Source of the DNA: Desulfobacter vibrioformis DSM 8776
Lineage (GTDB): Bacteria; Desulfobacterota; Desulfobacteria; Desulfobacterales; Desulfobacteraceae
Direction of reading: 5' to 3'
Length of the DNA stretch: 64,000 nt
Assembly (NCBI RefSeq): GCF_000745975.1
Contig: NZ_JQKJ01000020.1
Coordinates: 29,386-93,385, forward strand
Positions 1 to 8,721 of the stretch are shown here, in pieces. How positions within the stretch are numbered: position 1 is the first letter of the stretch; every line of letters begins with the position of its first letter. A program made the position numbers and the translations under genes. A model generated the notes under the pieces. That model ran no database searches, had not been told where the DNA came from, and worked only from the letters and a program-made list of their open reading frames with translations.

Positions 1-1
1 A

Positions 2-664
<663 letters not shown>

Positions 665-677
665 AGGAGGTTAAAAA

Positions 678-1445
678 ATGACAAAAACGCCGAAAAGAAC
701 GCCATTGATTGCCGGCAACTGGAAAATGTACAAGACCGGCACCCAGGCGGTTGCTGCGGCAAAACAGCTGGCAGACTTAACCAAGGGTGTGGACGGCGTT
801 GATATTATGATTGCACCCACTGCATTGTCCCTGCCCCTGGTGGCAGCAGCCCTGGGCAAAGATTCCCAGGTCCGCCTGGGAGCCCAGAACATTTACCCGG
901 GCACGGAAGGGGCTTTCACCGGGGAGGTGTCCGGGCAGATGATCAAAGATGCAGGCGCCGACTACGTCATTATCGGCCATTCCGAACGCAGGCAATACTT
1001 TGGCGAAACCGATGAAAGCGTTGGACACAAAATCCGTGCAGCCCTTGATGCAGGACTTATCCCGGTGATGTGCATCGGAGAAACGGAAAGGCAGCGGGAA
1101 GCGGATAAAACCTTTTTTGTCCTTGACAAACAGATATCAGATGGGTTAAAAGGCTTTGATCTTGAGGAACTTGACTCCCTGATTCTGGCCTATGAGCCGG
1201 TATGGGCAATTGGAACCGGAAAGACTGCCGGGCCAGAGCAGGTCAAAGAAGTACACGGATTTTTGCGACACCTGCTCAGGGGAAAATATTCCGAAAGCCT
1301 GGCTGCAAAGACCCGGATTTTATACGGGGGATCAGTAAAACCCGGCAATATCAAAGACCTGATGCAGCTTGAAGATGTTGATGGTGCCTTGGTTGGCGGC
1401 GCGAGCCTGAACCCGGAAGATTTTAATAAAATTATTAGGTTTTAG
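678..1445 (+). CDS. tpiA: Triosephosphate isomerase
   Basis: A 255-residue cytoplasmic TIM-barrel enzyme of normal family length that interconverts dihydroxyacetone phosphate and glyceraldehyde 3-phosphate. All catalytic residues are visible: Lys16 in GNWKMY, His101 in IIGHSERR and Glu173 in LAYEPVWAIGTGKTA. The phosphate-binding loops YGGSV and GGASL are near the C-terminus. The start is set by AAGGAGG 8-10 bases upstream of ATG 678. It sits 13 bp after gap and 10 bp before secG, an arrangement consistent with a gap-tpiA-secG operon. Confidence 0.97.
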   Translation: MTKTPKRTPLIAGNWKMYKTGTQAVAAAKQLADLTKGVDGVDIMIAPTALSLPLVAAALGKDSQVRLGAQNIYPGTEGAFTGEVSGQMIKDAGADYVIIGHSERRQYFGETDESVGHKIRAALDAGLIPVMCIGETERQREADKTFFVLDKQISDGLKGFDLEELDSLILAYEPVWAIGTGKTAGPEQVKEVHGFLRHLLRGKYSESLAAKTRILYGGSVKPGNIKDLMQLEDVDGALVGGASLNPEDFNKIIRF

Positions 1446-1455
1446 AGCCTTTTCT

Positions 1456-1752
1456 ATGACAAGCATTTTAATAGCCATACACGTTGCCGTTTGCATCTTT
1501 TTGATACTTGTTGTGCTTTTGCAGACCGGTAAAGGCGCAGAAATGGGTGTATCCATGGGCGGTGCAGGCAGCCAGGCTCTTTTCGGCGCAGCCGGTCCCG
1601 CAAACATTCTGACCAAGATAACTACGGCCGTGGCCATTATCTTCATGGTTACCTCTCTGACGTTGGCCTATATGTCAGGGCATCAGTCCCAGTCCAGTGT
1701 CATGAAGGGCGCTGATAGGCCGGGAGAGCAACAGGAGCCGGCATCCAAGTGA
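1456..1752 (+). CDS. secG: Preprotein translocase subunit SecG
   Basis: A 98-residue inner-membrane protein with two hydrophobic segments (about residues 2-22 and 50-72). Between them is the conserved SecG loop, seen as LLQTGKGAEMGVSMGG followed by the Gly/Ala-rich stretch SQALFGAAGPANILTK. SecG is the non-essential SecYEG subunit that helps SecA-driven export. The hydrophilic Gln/Ser-rich tail after the second segment is typical. It follows tpiA by 10 bp with only a weak ribosome site and lies directly before tRNA-Leu, an order common in proteobacteria. Confidence 0.95.
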   Translation: MTSILIAIHVAVCIFLILVVLLQTGKGAEMGVSMGGAGSQALFGAAGPANILTKITTAVAIIFMVTSLTLAYMSGHQSQSSVMKGADRPGEQQEPASK

Positions 1753-1769
1753 ATAAAAACAAGGTTTTT

Positions 1770-1854
1770 GCCGAAGTGGTGGAATAGGTAGACACGCACG
1801 CTTGAGGGGCGTGTGGGGAGACCCGTGGGAGTTCAAATCTCCCCTTCGGCACCA
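1770..1854 (+). tRNA. tRNA-Leu (anticodon GAG)
   Basis: A class II tRNA with a long variable arm. The acceptor stem pairs GCCGAAG (1770-1776) with CTTCGGC (1844-1850), followed by discriminator A and an encoded CCA (1852-1854). The anticodon stem CACGC/GCGTG encloses the loop TTGAGGG, giving anticodon GAG, which reads CUC leucine codons. The T-loop GTTCAAATC is present. It lies 17 bp after secG and ahead of a terminator hairpin. Confidence 0.96.
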
Positions 1855-1862
1855 TAAACTCA

Positions 1863-1893
1863 AAGCCGCGGCAAAAATGCTGCGGCTTTTTTT
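1863..1893 (+). terminator. Intrinsic terminator after tRNA-Leu
   Basis: A stem of AAGCCGCGGC and GCTGCGGCTT with one G-U pair and an AAAAAT loop, followed directly by a run of seven T. It begins nine bases after the tRNA 3' end and probably ends the gap-tpiA-secG-tRNA transcript. Confidence 0.85.
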
Positions 1894-1904
1894 ATAGTAT
1901 TATT

Positions 1905-2081
1905 ATGGACGAAGAAAATAAAAGAAATTGTTACAAGTGCCGGTTTTTCTATGTCACCTGGGAACCGGCCCATCCAAACGGCTGCAGGGCATTGGGGTTT
2001 AAAAGCCGCCAACTGCCCAGCATCACAGTATTCCAGTCTTCGGGAAAGCCCTGTGAATATTTTAAGGAAAAAAAGAAATAG
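1905..2081 (+). CDS. Small CxxC protein (58 aa), conserved hypothetical
   Basis: A 58-residue protein, MDEENKRNCYKCRFFYVTW..., with a CxxC pair (residues 9 and 12), a third Cys near residue 27 (PNGCRALGF) and a fourth near the end (SSGKPCEYF). The pattern suggests a four-Cys metal-binding fold. Very similar short proteins with the NCYKC-FYVTWxPxxPNGC-AxGFK-SxGxPC pattern are widespread in sulfate reducers and related bacteria. Some have been labelled uracil-DNA glycosylase, which this short sequence does not support. No function is known to me. The start is the first ATG after the terminator; no clear ribosome site is visible. It precedes the ClpX-like gene by 53 bp. Confidence 0.75.
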   Translation: MDEENKRNCYKCRFFYVTWEPAHPNGCRALGFKSRQLPSITVFQSSGKPCEYFKEKKK

Positions 2082-2134
2082 GCCCATGAACTTGCGCCTT
2101 GAATTTTGGGCAGGCGGGCTTATTATACCTGATT

Positions 2135-3880
2135 ATGACTTATCACAATGATGCCACCGGGCCTGACCCGAAAAAAATTGAAAAAGAGCTTGGGGAATTT
2201 TTGAACAAGAAGTTTGGTGGAAATGTTAAAATTCTGACGCCTTCCATCCAGCCCCAACAGGAAATAATCACCGGCGCAACACCTCCGTCGGGCAAAAAAA
2301 AGCTGATTGATTTCAACATCAAGCCTTCGGAACTGATCAGCTACCTTGACCAGTATGTTGTCCGGCAGGACAAGGCCAAATCTGTTCTTTCCACAAAGAT
2401 CTGCACCCATTTCAACCGCATCCGTCACCAGGAAACCATGATCACGGAACCGTTTAAGATCACGGGTAATATTAAAAGCAATATCCTGCTGCTCGGTCCC
2501 ACAGGTATTGGCAAAACCTACCTGATCAAGCTCATCGCCAAAAAGATCGGGGTGCCCTTTGTCAAAGCAGATGCCACCAAATTTTCCGAAACCGGCTATG
2601 TGGGCGGGGATGTGGAGGATCTGATCCGGGACCTGGTTAAAGAAGCCAAAGATGACATTGAACTTGCGGAGTGCGGCATCGTTTATATCGATGAAGTTGA
2701 CAAGATTGCTGCCAGCCCCAATGTCATAGGCGCCCAGATTTCAAGGACAGGGGTTCAGCGGGCCCTGCTCAAACCCATGGAAGAGACCGACGTGGATTTA
2801 AAGGTTCCCCACGATCCCGTATCCATGATGCAGGAACTTGAAGCCTTTCAAAGAACCGGGAAACGCTCGGCCAGGCGGGTGAATACGGCCAATATCCTGT
2901 TTATCCTGTCAGGCGCGTTTTCAGGACTGACAGATGTGGTGAAAAAACGATTGAGCAAACAGGCCATCGGGTTCGGTGCATCCCTCAGTCATGCCAGGAA
3001 CGACAATGAGCTTTTAAAGGAAACCCGGTCCGAGGATTTGGTGGGGTATGGCTTTGAGTCCGAATTCATCGGCAGGGTCCCGGTGCGCTGTGTGCTGGAT
3101 GAACTGACCCAAAAAGATCTGTACGACATCCTGAAAATGCCCAACAATCCGGTAATTTTAAGCAAACGCCTTGATTTTAAATCATACGGGATTGATGTGG
3201 TATTCACCGACGAGGCCCTGGAGGCGCTGGCATCAAGGGCGCACAAGGAAAATACCGGGGCCCGGGGGCTTGTGTCCGTGGTTGAAGAAGCCATGCTCAT
3301 TTTTGAAGAGAAACTGCCTTCCGAATCCGTCCGGCAGTTTGCCATCACCCAACAGCTACTGACCACGCCCGGGCAGGTTTTAAACGATCTGATCCAGGGC
3401 AATGACAAGGAAAGATACGAGGCTGAATACCACAACGCCCTGTCCCTTTTTTCCGATTACATCTGTGAATATGTAAAAAAGAACTGGAAAATATTTTCCA
3501 TCCGTCACGGGTTGACCTTAACCCAGATTCGCACAAAAATGGTGGCCCAGTATTATACGGCCCATGTCATGGAAATTGAAGACGCGGTTAAACAGGTCAA
3601 AAAATTCTATGACAACGTAAAAGAGATGGAGCTGGAAATCTCCAAAAACTATGATTTAAATGTCGTGTTTGAAGAAGATGCAGCCGATTTTTTCATCCAG
3701 CAGTTCATCGAGCATAACGCCACCACGGATGAAATTCTTTCAAAACTCTACACGGATTTTTTTGACGGCCTTAACCTGATTCGGGAAAAAACAGGGAAAG
3801 CCAGGTTTTTCCTGTCTAAGAATGCATTAGTCGACCACGAAACCTTTCTCAACGAGCTTATCAGAAAAGAGATAAAATGA
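2135..3880 (+). CDS. ClpX-like AAA+ unfoldase paralogue with C-terminal extension
   Basis: A 581-residue protein. The central region is a ClpX/HslU-type AAA+ module: Walker A GPTGIGKT (about residue 120), pore loop GYVG (about 155), Walker B IVYIDEVDKIA (about 183-193), a ClpP-docking-type IGF tripeptide (about 278), EFIGRVPV, and the sensor-2 motif TGARGL. Unlike ClpX it lacks an N-terminal four-Cys zinc domain. It carries about 180 extra residues at the C-terminus with no motif I recognise. ATG 2135 is preferred over an upstream in-frame ATG at 2099 because the extra 12 residues do not fit the family. The stop overlaps the ahbC start (ATGA at 3877), so it is translationally coupled to heme synthesis genes. 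A role in remodelling a heme-pathway enzyme is inference. Confidence 0.85.
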   Translation: MTYHNDATGPDPKKIEKELGEFLNKKFGGNVKILTPSIQPQQEIITGATPPSGKKKLIDFNIKPSELISYLDQYVVRQDKAKSVLSTKICTHFNRIRHQETMITEPFKITGNIKSNILLLGPTGIGKTYLIKLIAKKIGVPFVKADATKFSETGYVGGDVEDLIRDLVKEAKDDIELAECGIVYIDEVDKIAASPNVIGAQISRTGVQRALLKPMEETDVDLKVPHDPVSMMQELEAFQRTGKRSARRVNTANILFILSGAFSGLTDVVKKRLSKQAIGFGASLSHARNDNELLKETRSEDLVGYGFESEFIGRVPVRCVLDELTQKDLYDILKMPNNPVILSKRLDFKSYGIDVVFTDEALEALASRAHKENTGARGLVSVVEEAMLIFEEKLPSESVRQFAITQQLLTTPGQVLNDLIQGNDKERYEAEYHNALSLFSDYICEYVKKNWKIFSIRHGLTLTQIRTKMVAQYYTAHVMEIEDAVKQVKKFYDNVKEMELEISKNYDLNVVFEEDAADFFIQQFIEHNATTDEILSKLYTDFFDGLNLIREKTGKARFFLSKNALVDHETFLNELIRKEIK

Positions 3881-5067
3881 TCGGAATTTCAAAACTTTAC
3901 TGCGCCACGGTGGAACCCTCGGATACGTTGCGATATTCAAGGCATTCAGGCAAACTGCCCTCTCATCTGCTTCAGTTCTCAAAAGACAAAAAGCCGGTGG
4001 TGGTATGGAACATGACCCGGCGGTGCAACCTGAAGTGTGTTCACTGCTATGCCCAGTCTGAAAATATTGTTTATGACAATGAACTGACCCACGAACAAAG
4101 TCTTGCCATGATGGATGACCTGGCAAAATTCGGGGTGCCGGTGCTGCTGTTTTCCGGCGGAGAACCATTGATGCACCCGCGCCTTGTGGAATATGCCCGG
4201 TATGCTGTGTCCAAAGGCATGCGGGCCGTCATCTCCACCAACGGCACCCTGATCACCAGGGAGAAGGCAAAGCAGCTCAAAGAGGTGGGATTGTCTTATG
4301 TAGGCATCAGCCTGGACGGACTTGAAGCCACCCATGACATGTTCCGGGGCGTTCCCGGGGCGTATCAAAAGGCGTTGCAGGCCGTTGACAACTGCCAGGA
4401 AGCGGGCATTAAGGTGGGGCTTCGTTTTACCATCAATAAAAGAAACGTAAAGGACATCCCTGGAATTTTTGATCTGCTGGAAGAAAAAAACATCCCCAGG
4501 GCCTGTTTCTACCATTTGGTTTACTCAGGCCGGGGTCAGGAAATCGCTAAAGAAGATTTAAGCCACGAAGAGACCCGCAAGGTGCTTGATCTGATCATGG
4601 ACCGCACCAGGGATCTGCATGACCGCAACAAACCCAAGGAGATCCTCACCGTGGACAACCATGCAGACGGCCCCTACCTGTACCAGCGTCTGCTCAAGGA
4701 AGATGCCGAACGGGCCGCCGAAGTGCTCGAACTGCTTGAGATGAACGAGGGCAACAACTCAGGCCGGGGCATCGGCTGCATCTCCTGGGATGGTGAAGTC
4801 CATCCGGACCAGTTCTGGCGGGAAATCAGTTTCGGTAACATCAAGGCCAGGCCCTTCAGCGAAATCTGGACAGATCCTGAAAACGAATTTTTGATGAAAA
4901 TGAAAGAGAAGAAAAAACACGTCAAAGGCCGGTGTTCAGAGTGCCGGTGGCTGGATATCTGTGCCGGCAATTTCAGGGCCAGGGCCGAGTCCGTTGCCAA
5001 TGACCCCTGGGATTCGGATCCGGCCTGCTATCTTACGGATGAAGAGATCAAAAAGGAGAATGTATAA
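3877..5067 (+). CDS. ahbC: 12,18-didecarboxysiroheme deacetylase (AhbC), radical SAM
   Basis: A 396-residue radical SAM/SPASM protein of the NirJ/AhbC family. The [4Fe-4S]-SAM motif CNLKCVHC (Cys50, 54, 57) follows the family segment VVVWNMTRR. The SAM-binding GGEP motif is FSGGEPLMHP, and the auxiliary-cluster cysteines lie in CSECRWLDIC near the C-terminus. In the siroheme-dependent pathway AhbC removes two acetate side chains from didecarboxysiroheme to give Fe-coproporphyrin III. The NirJ alternative (heme d1) is less likely because hemB and ahbD follow and no nir genes are present. It shares start/stop overlaps with both neighbours. Confidence 0.9.
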   Translation: MIGISKLYCATVEPSDTLRYSRHSGKLPSHLLQFSKDKKPVVVWNMTRRCNLKCVHCYAQSENIVYDNELTHEQSLAMMDDLAKFGVPVLLFSGGEPLMHPRLVEYARYAVSKGMRAVISTNGTLITREKAKQLKEVGLSYVGISLDGLEATHDMFRGVPGAYQKALQAVDNCQEAGIKVGLRFTINKRNVKDIPGIFDLLEEKNIPRACFYHLVYSGRGQEIAKEDLSHEETRKVLDLIMDRTRDLHDRNKPKEILTVDNHADGPYLYQRLLKEDAERAAEVLELLEMNEGNNSGRGIGCISWDGEVHPDQFWREISFGNIKARPFSEIWTDPENEFLMKMKEKKKHVKGRCSECRWLDICAGNFRARAESVANDPWDSDPACYLTDEEIKKENV

Positions 5068-6044
5068 TGCTGTTTCCCGACTACAGGGGCAGACGCCTGC
5101 GGGCCACGGAAAATTTCAGACGGATGATCAGGGAAACAAAGCTTTCCAGGGATGATCTGATTCTTCCCTTGTTTGCGGTGGAAGGCAAATCCGTAAAAAA
5201 ACCCATCAATTCCATGCCCGGACAATTCCAGCTCTCCATCGACCACATTGTCACCACGGCAAAACAGGCCAAAGATGCAGGCATCCCGGGCATCATGCTG
5301 TTCGGGATTCCCGATAAAAAAGATTGCCTTGCCACCCAGGCCTATGCCCATGACGGTATTGTTCAAAAGGCGGTGGCAGCCGTCAAGGAACAGGTACCGG
5401 ACCTTACCGTGATCACCGATGTCTGCCTGTGTGAATACACGGACCACGGCCACTGCGGCATGGTCATGGATGACGGCACCATTGACAATGATTCCTCCCT
5501 GGATCTGATTGCAAAAACAGCCCTGTCCCATGTGCAGGCAGGCGCTGACATGGTGGCCCCTTCCGACATGATGGACGGCCGCGTGGCTGAAATCAGAGGC
5601 ACTCTGGATGACGAGGGGTTTTCCCATGTGCCCATCATGTCCTATGCAGTGAAATATGCATCCGCCTTTTACGGCCCCTTCAGGGAAGCCGCGGAATCCG
5701 CACCCAAATTCGGGAACCGCAAAACCTACCAGATGGATCCGGCCAACTCCCTTGAAGCCATCAGGGAAGCCACCATGGACATTGAGGAAGGCGCGGACAT
5801 CATCATGGTAAAACCGGCGCTCTCCTATCTGGATATCATTTTCAGGGTCAGGGAAGAGATTGATCTGCCTGTGGCCGCATATAGCGTGTCCGGGGAATAC
5901 GCCATCATCAAGGCGGCTGAAATGATGGGATGGGTAGACGGCAAAGCCATGATCATGGAAGCCCTGTTATCCATCAAGCGGGCCGGGGCAGACATCATCA
6001 TGACTTACTCAGCCATTGATGTGGCCAGGGAGTTGAACAGCTGA
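5067..6044 (+). CDS. hemB: Delta-aminolevulinic acid dehydratase (porphobilinogen synthase), zinc type
   Basis: A 325-residue cytoplasmic enzyme that condenses two 5-aminolevulinate molecules to porphobilinogen, the shared early step of siroheme and heme synthesis. The two active-site lysines are visible: Lys196 in AVKYASAFYGPF and the Schiff-base Lys249 in MVKPALSYLD. The metal-site segment DVCLCEYTDHGHCG keeps all three cysteines, which marks the zinc-dependent form. The start codon shares one base with the ahbC stop, and AAAAGGAG lies upstream. The stop overlaps the ahbD start. It is the middle gene of the heme operon. Confidence 0.97.
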   Translation: MLFPDYRGRRLRATENFRRMIRETKLSRDDLILPLFAVEGKSVKKPINSMPGQFQLSIDHIVTTAKQAKDAGIPGIMLFGIPDKKDCLATQAYAHDGIVQKAVAAVKEQVPDLTVITDVCLCEYTDHGHCGMVMDDGTIDNDSSLDLIAKTALSHVQAGADMVAPSDMMDGRVAEIRGTLDDEGFSHVPIMSYAVKYASAFYGPFREAAESAPKFGNRKTYQMDPANSLEAIREATMDIEEGADIIMVKPALSYLDIIFRVREEIDLPVAAYSVSGEYAIIKAAEMMGWVDGKAMIMEALLSIKRAGADIIMTYSAIDVARELNS

Positions 6045-7153
6045 TGGCGCATCCCCACAAAACACATCCCCCGGGACATGGGGCCCCCCAGGCTGCAGGT
6101 AAAAACAATACCCTGCGCCTTGTGGCCTGGGAGACAACCCGCCGGTGCAACCTGACCTGCAAACATTGCCGGGCTGCGGCCGAAGACCATGTATACACGG
6201 ATGAACTCACCACAGAAGAGTCCTTCAGACTCCTTGACCAGATCAGAGAGGTGGGACAACCCATCATCATTCTCACCGGCGGCGAACCGCTGCTCCGGGA
6301 GGATATATTTGATATTGCTGCCTATGGGGACAAAATCGGCCTTCGCATGGTCATGGCGCCCAACGGCACCCTGCTTAATGAAGACAATGTGGCACGCCTT
6401 ATTAAAAGCGGCATCAAACGCATTTCCGTGAGTATAGACGGATCAACCGCGGCCTCCCATGACGCGTTCAGGGGCCTTGACGGGGCCTTTGACAGGGCCG
6501 TAAGCGGCATAAAAACCGCAAAAGCGGCTGGGCTGGAATTTCAGATCAATACCGTGATCACCAAAACCAATCTGGACGAAATACCTGCCATCCTTGCCCT
6601 GGCTGAATCCTTAGGGGCCGCGGCCCACCACATTTTCCTTCTGGTTCCCACGGGCCGGGGCAAATACATCGTGGATACGGCCATTGACGCAAAGGAGTAT
6701 GAAGAAACCCTGAACTGGTTTTACGACCAGCGGGACAAAACCGCTTTGCAGCTTAAAGCCACCTGTGCCCCCCACTATTACCGGATCTTGCGCCAGCGCG
6801 CCAAGGCTGACGGCAAAAAAGTCAGTTTTGAAACCCATGGCCTTGATGCAGTCACCCGGGGCTGTCTTGCAGGGACCGGATTCTGCTTTATCTCCCATGT
6901 GGGCCGGGTCCAGACCTGCGGGTTTTTAGACGTCACCTGCGGAGACATAAAAGAACACCATTTTAAAGATGTGTGGGAAAATTCAGAGGTGTTTAACAAA
7001 TTGCGGGACTTCAACAATCTTGAACCCAAGTGCGGAATCTGCGAATACAAACAGGTGTGCGGCGGATGCCGGGCCAGGGCATACGAGGCCACCGGCAATT
7101 ACCTGGCCCAGGAACCTTTATGCACATACCAGCCGGCCCGGCATAAAAAATGA
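6044..7153 (+). CDS. ahbD: Heme b synthase AhbD, radical SAM
   Basis: A 369-residue radical SAM/SPASM protein. The N-terminal CNLTCKHC motif (Cys35, 39, 42) binds the SAM cluster, and TGGEPLLRED is the SAM-binding segment. A Cys-rich C-terminal region (GCLAGTGFCF, QTCGFL, CGICEYKQVCGGC) fits the auxiliary cluster. AhbD oxidatively decarboxylates two propionates of Fe-coproporphyrin III to vinyl groups, producing heme b in anaerobes that lack the oxygen-dependent route. The His-rich N-terminal tail is poorly conserved. The adjacent ahbC and hemB make the assignment firm. ahbA/ahbB are not in this window. Confidence 0.9.
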   Translation: MAHPHKTHPPGHGAPQAAGKNNTLRLVAWETTRRCNLTCKHCRAAAEDHVYTDELTTEESFRLLDQIREVGQPIIILTGGEPLLREDIFDIAAYGDKIGLRMVMAPNGTLLNEDNVARLIKSGIKRISVSIDGSTAASHDAFRGLDGAFDRAVSGIKTAKAAGLEFQINTVITKTNLDEIPAILALAESLGAAAHHIFLLVPTGRGKYIVDTAIDAKEYEETLNWFYDQRDKTALQLKATCAPHYYRILRQRAKADGKKVSFETHGLDAVTRGCLAGTGFCFISHVGRVQTCGFLDVTCGDIKEHHFKDVWENSEVFNKLRDFNNLEPKCGICEYKQVCGGCRARAYEATGNYLAQEPLCTYQPARHKK

Positions 7154-7201
7154 ATTTAAGCGATTCATAGCCTTTGCCGGGGGGCGGCAGTTGTTACATG
7201 A

Positions 7202-8668
7202 TCAAGTTGCCAGGTTAACTTGGTTGCCTCCCTGCTTTTTTCCGATATAAAGCGCTTTATCAGCCCGATCCTGTAATGCCGCCAATGTCTCTGCCGGACG
7301 GTATGTCGCAACACCAAGTGATGCTGTCACATCGTTCCTGGGGTCATTGCCATTGTCCCGTATTTTAGGCCAATGGATATTTGATACAATCTTGCGGATT
7401 CGCTCTGCCATAAGGCATGCGTCCTCTTCATTGCAATCCGTAAGAATGGAAAATTCATCTCCCCCCCATCGAACCAGTATATCCGTTGGCCTGACAATAT
7501 CTGCCAGCGATTGTGCAATTGTCTTTAATACATGATCACCATGCAGATGTCCCAAGGTATCGTTGACTTTTTTGAAATGATCCAGATCCAGCAAAATAAA
7601 GGAAAACGGCAGATTCAATCGTTCATTTCTGTAAACAAACCGTGTATATTCCTCTTCCAGCTTTCTTCTGTTTGCGCATCCTGTCAACTCATCAGAGACG
7701 GCGATTTCTTCCAGGACCTTTTTATACCGGTTTAGAATGAGAAGCATGATTGCAATCACAATGGCAGAAACAATAGAGCCAATGATGATGGTCCGCCATA
7801 AATTCAAGCGTGCCTCTTTTAAGGATGCGGATTCGCTCTGCTCTACAAATAACAGCCAGTCCAATTGCTTTATATAACGGGCATTGGCTAATATTTTATC
7901 CCCATTGGACCTGTATTCAAAATTGAATGGCTCTTTTAATTTCAACAGGTGGTTAAGCTGGGATTGCCGCAATCCGGTCAATTGGAAAACCGTCATATGC
8001 TGAATCAAAGCCCTGTTTTGGTGTACCTGGATCACCCCCTCGCGGTTGGTTAAAAAAACATTGCGGCTGTACCGTTGTTTGTATTCTTTTATGGAGTCGG
8101 ACACACTATCTACTTTCAATCCCACACCTGTCACACCAAGCAATTTCCCTGTCTTATCTTCCACCCGGTAATTAATGAAAATGGTAAGAATGCCCTGGCT
8201 TGCTTCGTTTACATCCACTTCAAAATCGTAATTTTGTTTTAAATTCATGAATCGGTAATACCAGACATCATGGCTGTCTGTCGGACTGATCACCTTATTT
8301 ACACCTTTGAAATGATAGTATTTAAGGGAATGCGCCGAGACAAAAAAAGTGGAGAAGAAGCCGTACTTTTCTTTGATATCAAATAAATATTTGCGAATTC
8401 TATCTTCGTTTTTCTCCCCGTCTATAACCCAGTCCTTAAGAAAGGTATCTGTGGCCATACTGGATGCCACTAACAATGGCCGGGTCAACTCAGCACTGAG
8501 GTCCGAATAAATATTATTCATGGTCAACGGCAGATCCTGCTTAATGATCGTTCGGAGAACCGAGGCTTTGGTGACCTGATAATTAACAATGCTAATGACT
8601 GCAAAGCCAACAATCAGGACCATAACCAATAACAAGGTAAATTTATAATAAGATCGAATATATTTCAT
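7202..8668 (-). CDS. Membrane-bound Cache-GGDEF diguanylate cyclase
   Basis: A 488-residue protein. An N-terminal membrane segment (about residues 10-30) is followed by a periplasmic Cache-type sensor region of about 250 residues (WYYRFM and LLGVTGVGLKVDSV are typical), then a second membrane helix (about 290-312) and a GGDEF domain. The active site RWGGDEF is intact, with the metal-binding DLDHFKKVND and a product-inhibition site RPTD five residues upstream of GGDEF. It should make c-di-GMP in response to a small external ligand. It lies downstream of and in the same direction as a chemoreceptor gene (54 bp gap), so the two may be co-transcribed. Confidence 0.9.
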   Translation of the reverse strand: MKYIRSYYKFTLLLVMVLIVGFAVISIVNYQVTKASVLRTIIKQDLPLTMNNIYSDLSAELTRPLLVASSMATDTFLKDWVIDGEKNEDRIRKYLFDIKEKYGFFSTFFVSAHSLKYYHFKGVNKVISPTDSHDVWYYRFMNLKQNYDFEVDVNEASQGILTIFINYRVEDKTGKLLGVTGVGLKVDSVSDSIKEYKQRYSRNVFLTNREGVIQVHQNRALIQHMTVFQLTGLRQSQLNHLLKLKEPFNFEYRSNGDKILANARYIKQLDWLLFVEQSESASLKEARLNLWRTIIIGSIVSAIVIAIMLLILNRYKKVLEEIAVSDELTGCANRRKLEEEYTRFVYRNERLNLPFSFILLDLDHFKKVNDTLGHLHGDHVLKTIAQSLADIVRPTDILVRWGGDEFSILTDCNEEDACLMAERIRKIVSNIHWPKIRDNGNDPRNDVTASLGVATYRPAETLAALQDRADKALYIGKKQGGNQVNLAT

Positions 8669-8721
8669 CAGATATGCGTTCTAAATGGTTCGCCTGACTG
8701 TCAGCAAGGCCAAACAGCATT

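Noticed and set aside
3877..5067. NirJ (heme d1) assignment for the first radical SAM gene
   Set aside because: The operon contains hemB and ahbD and no nir genes, so AhbC is the better reading.
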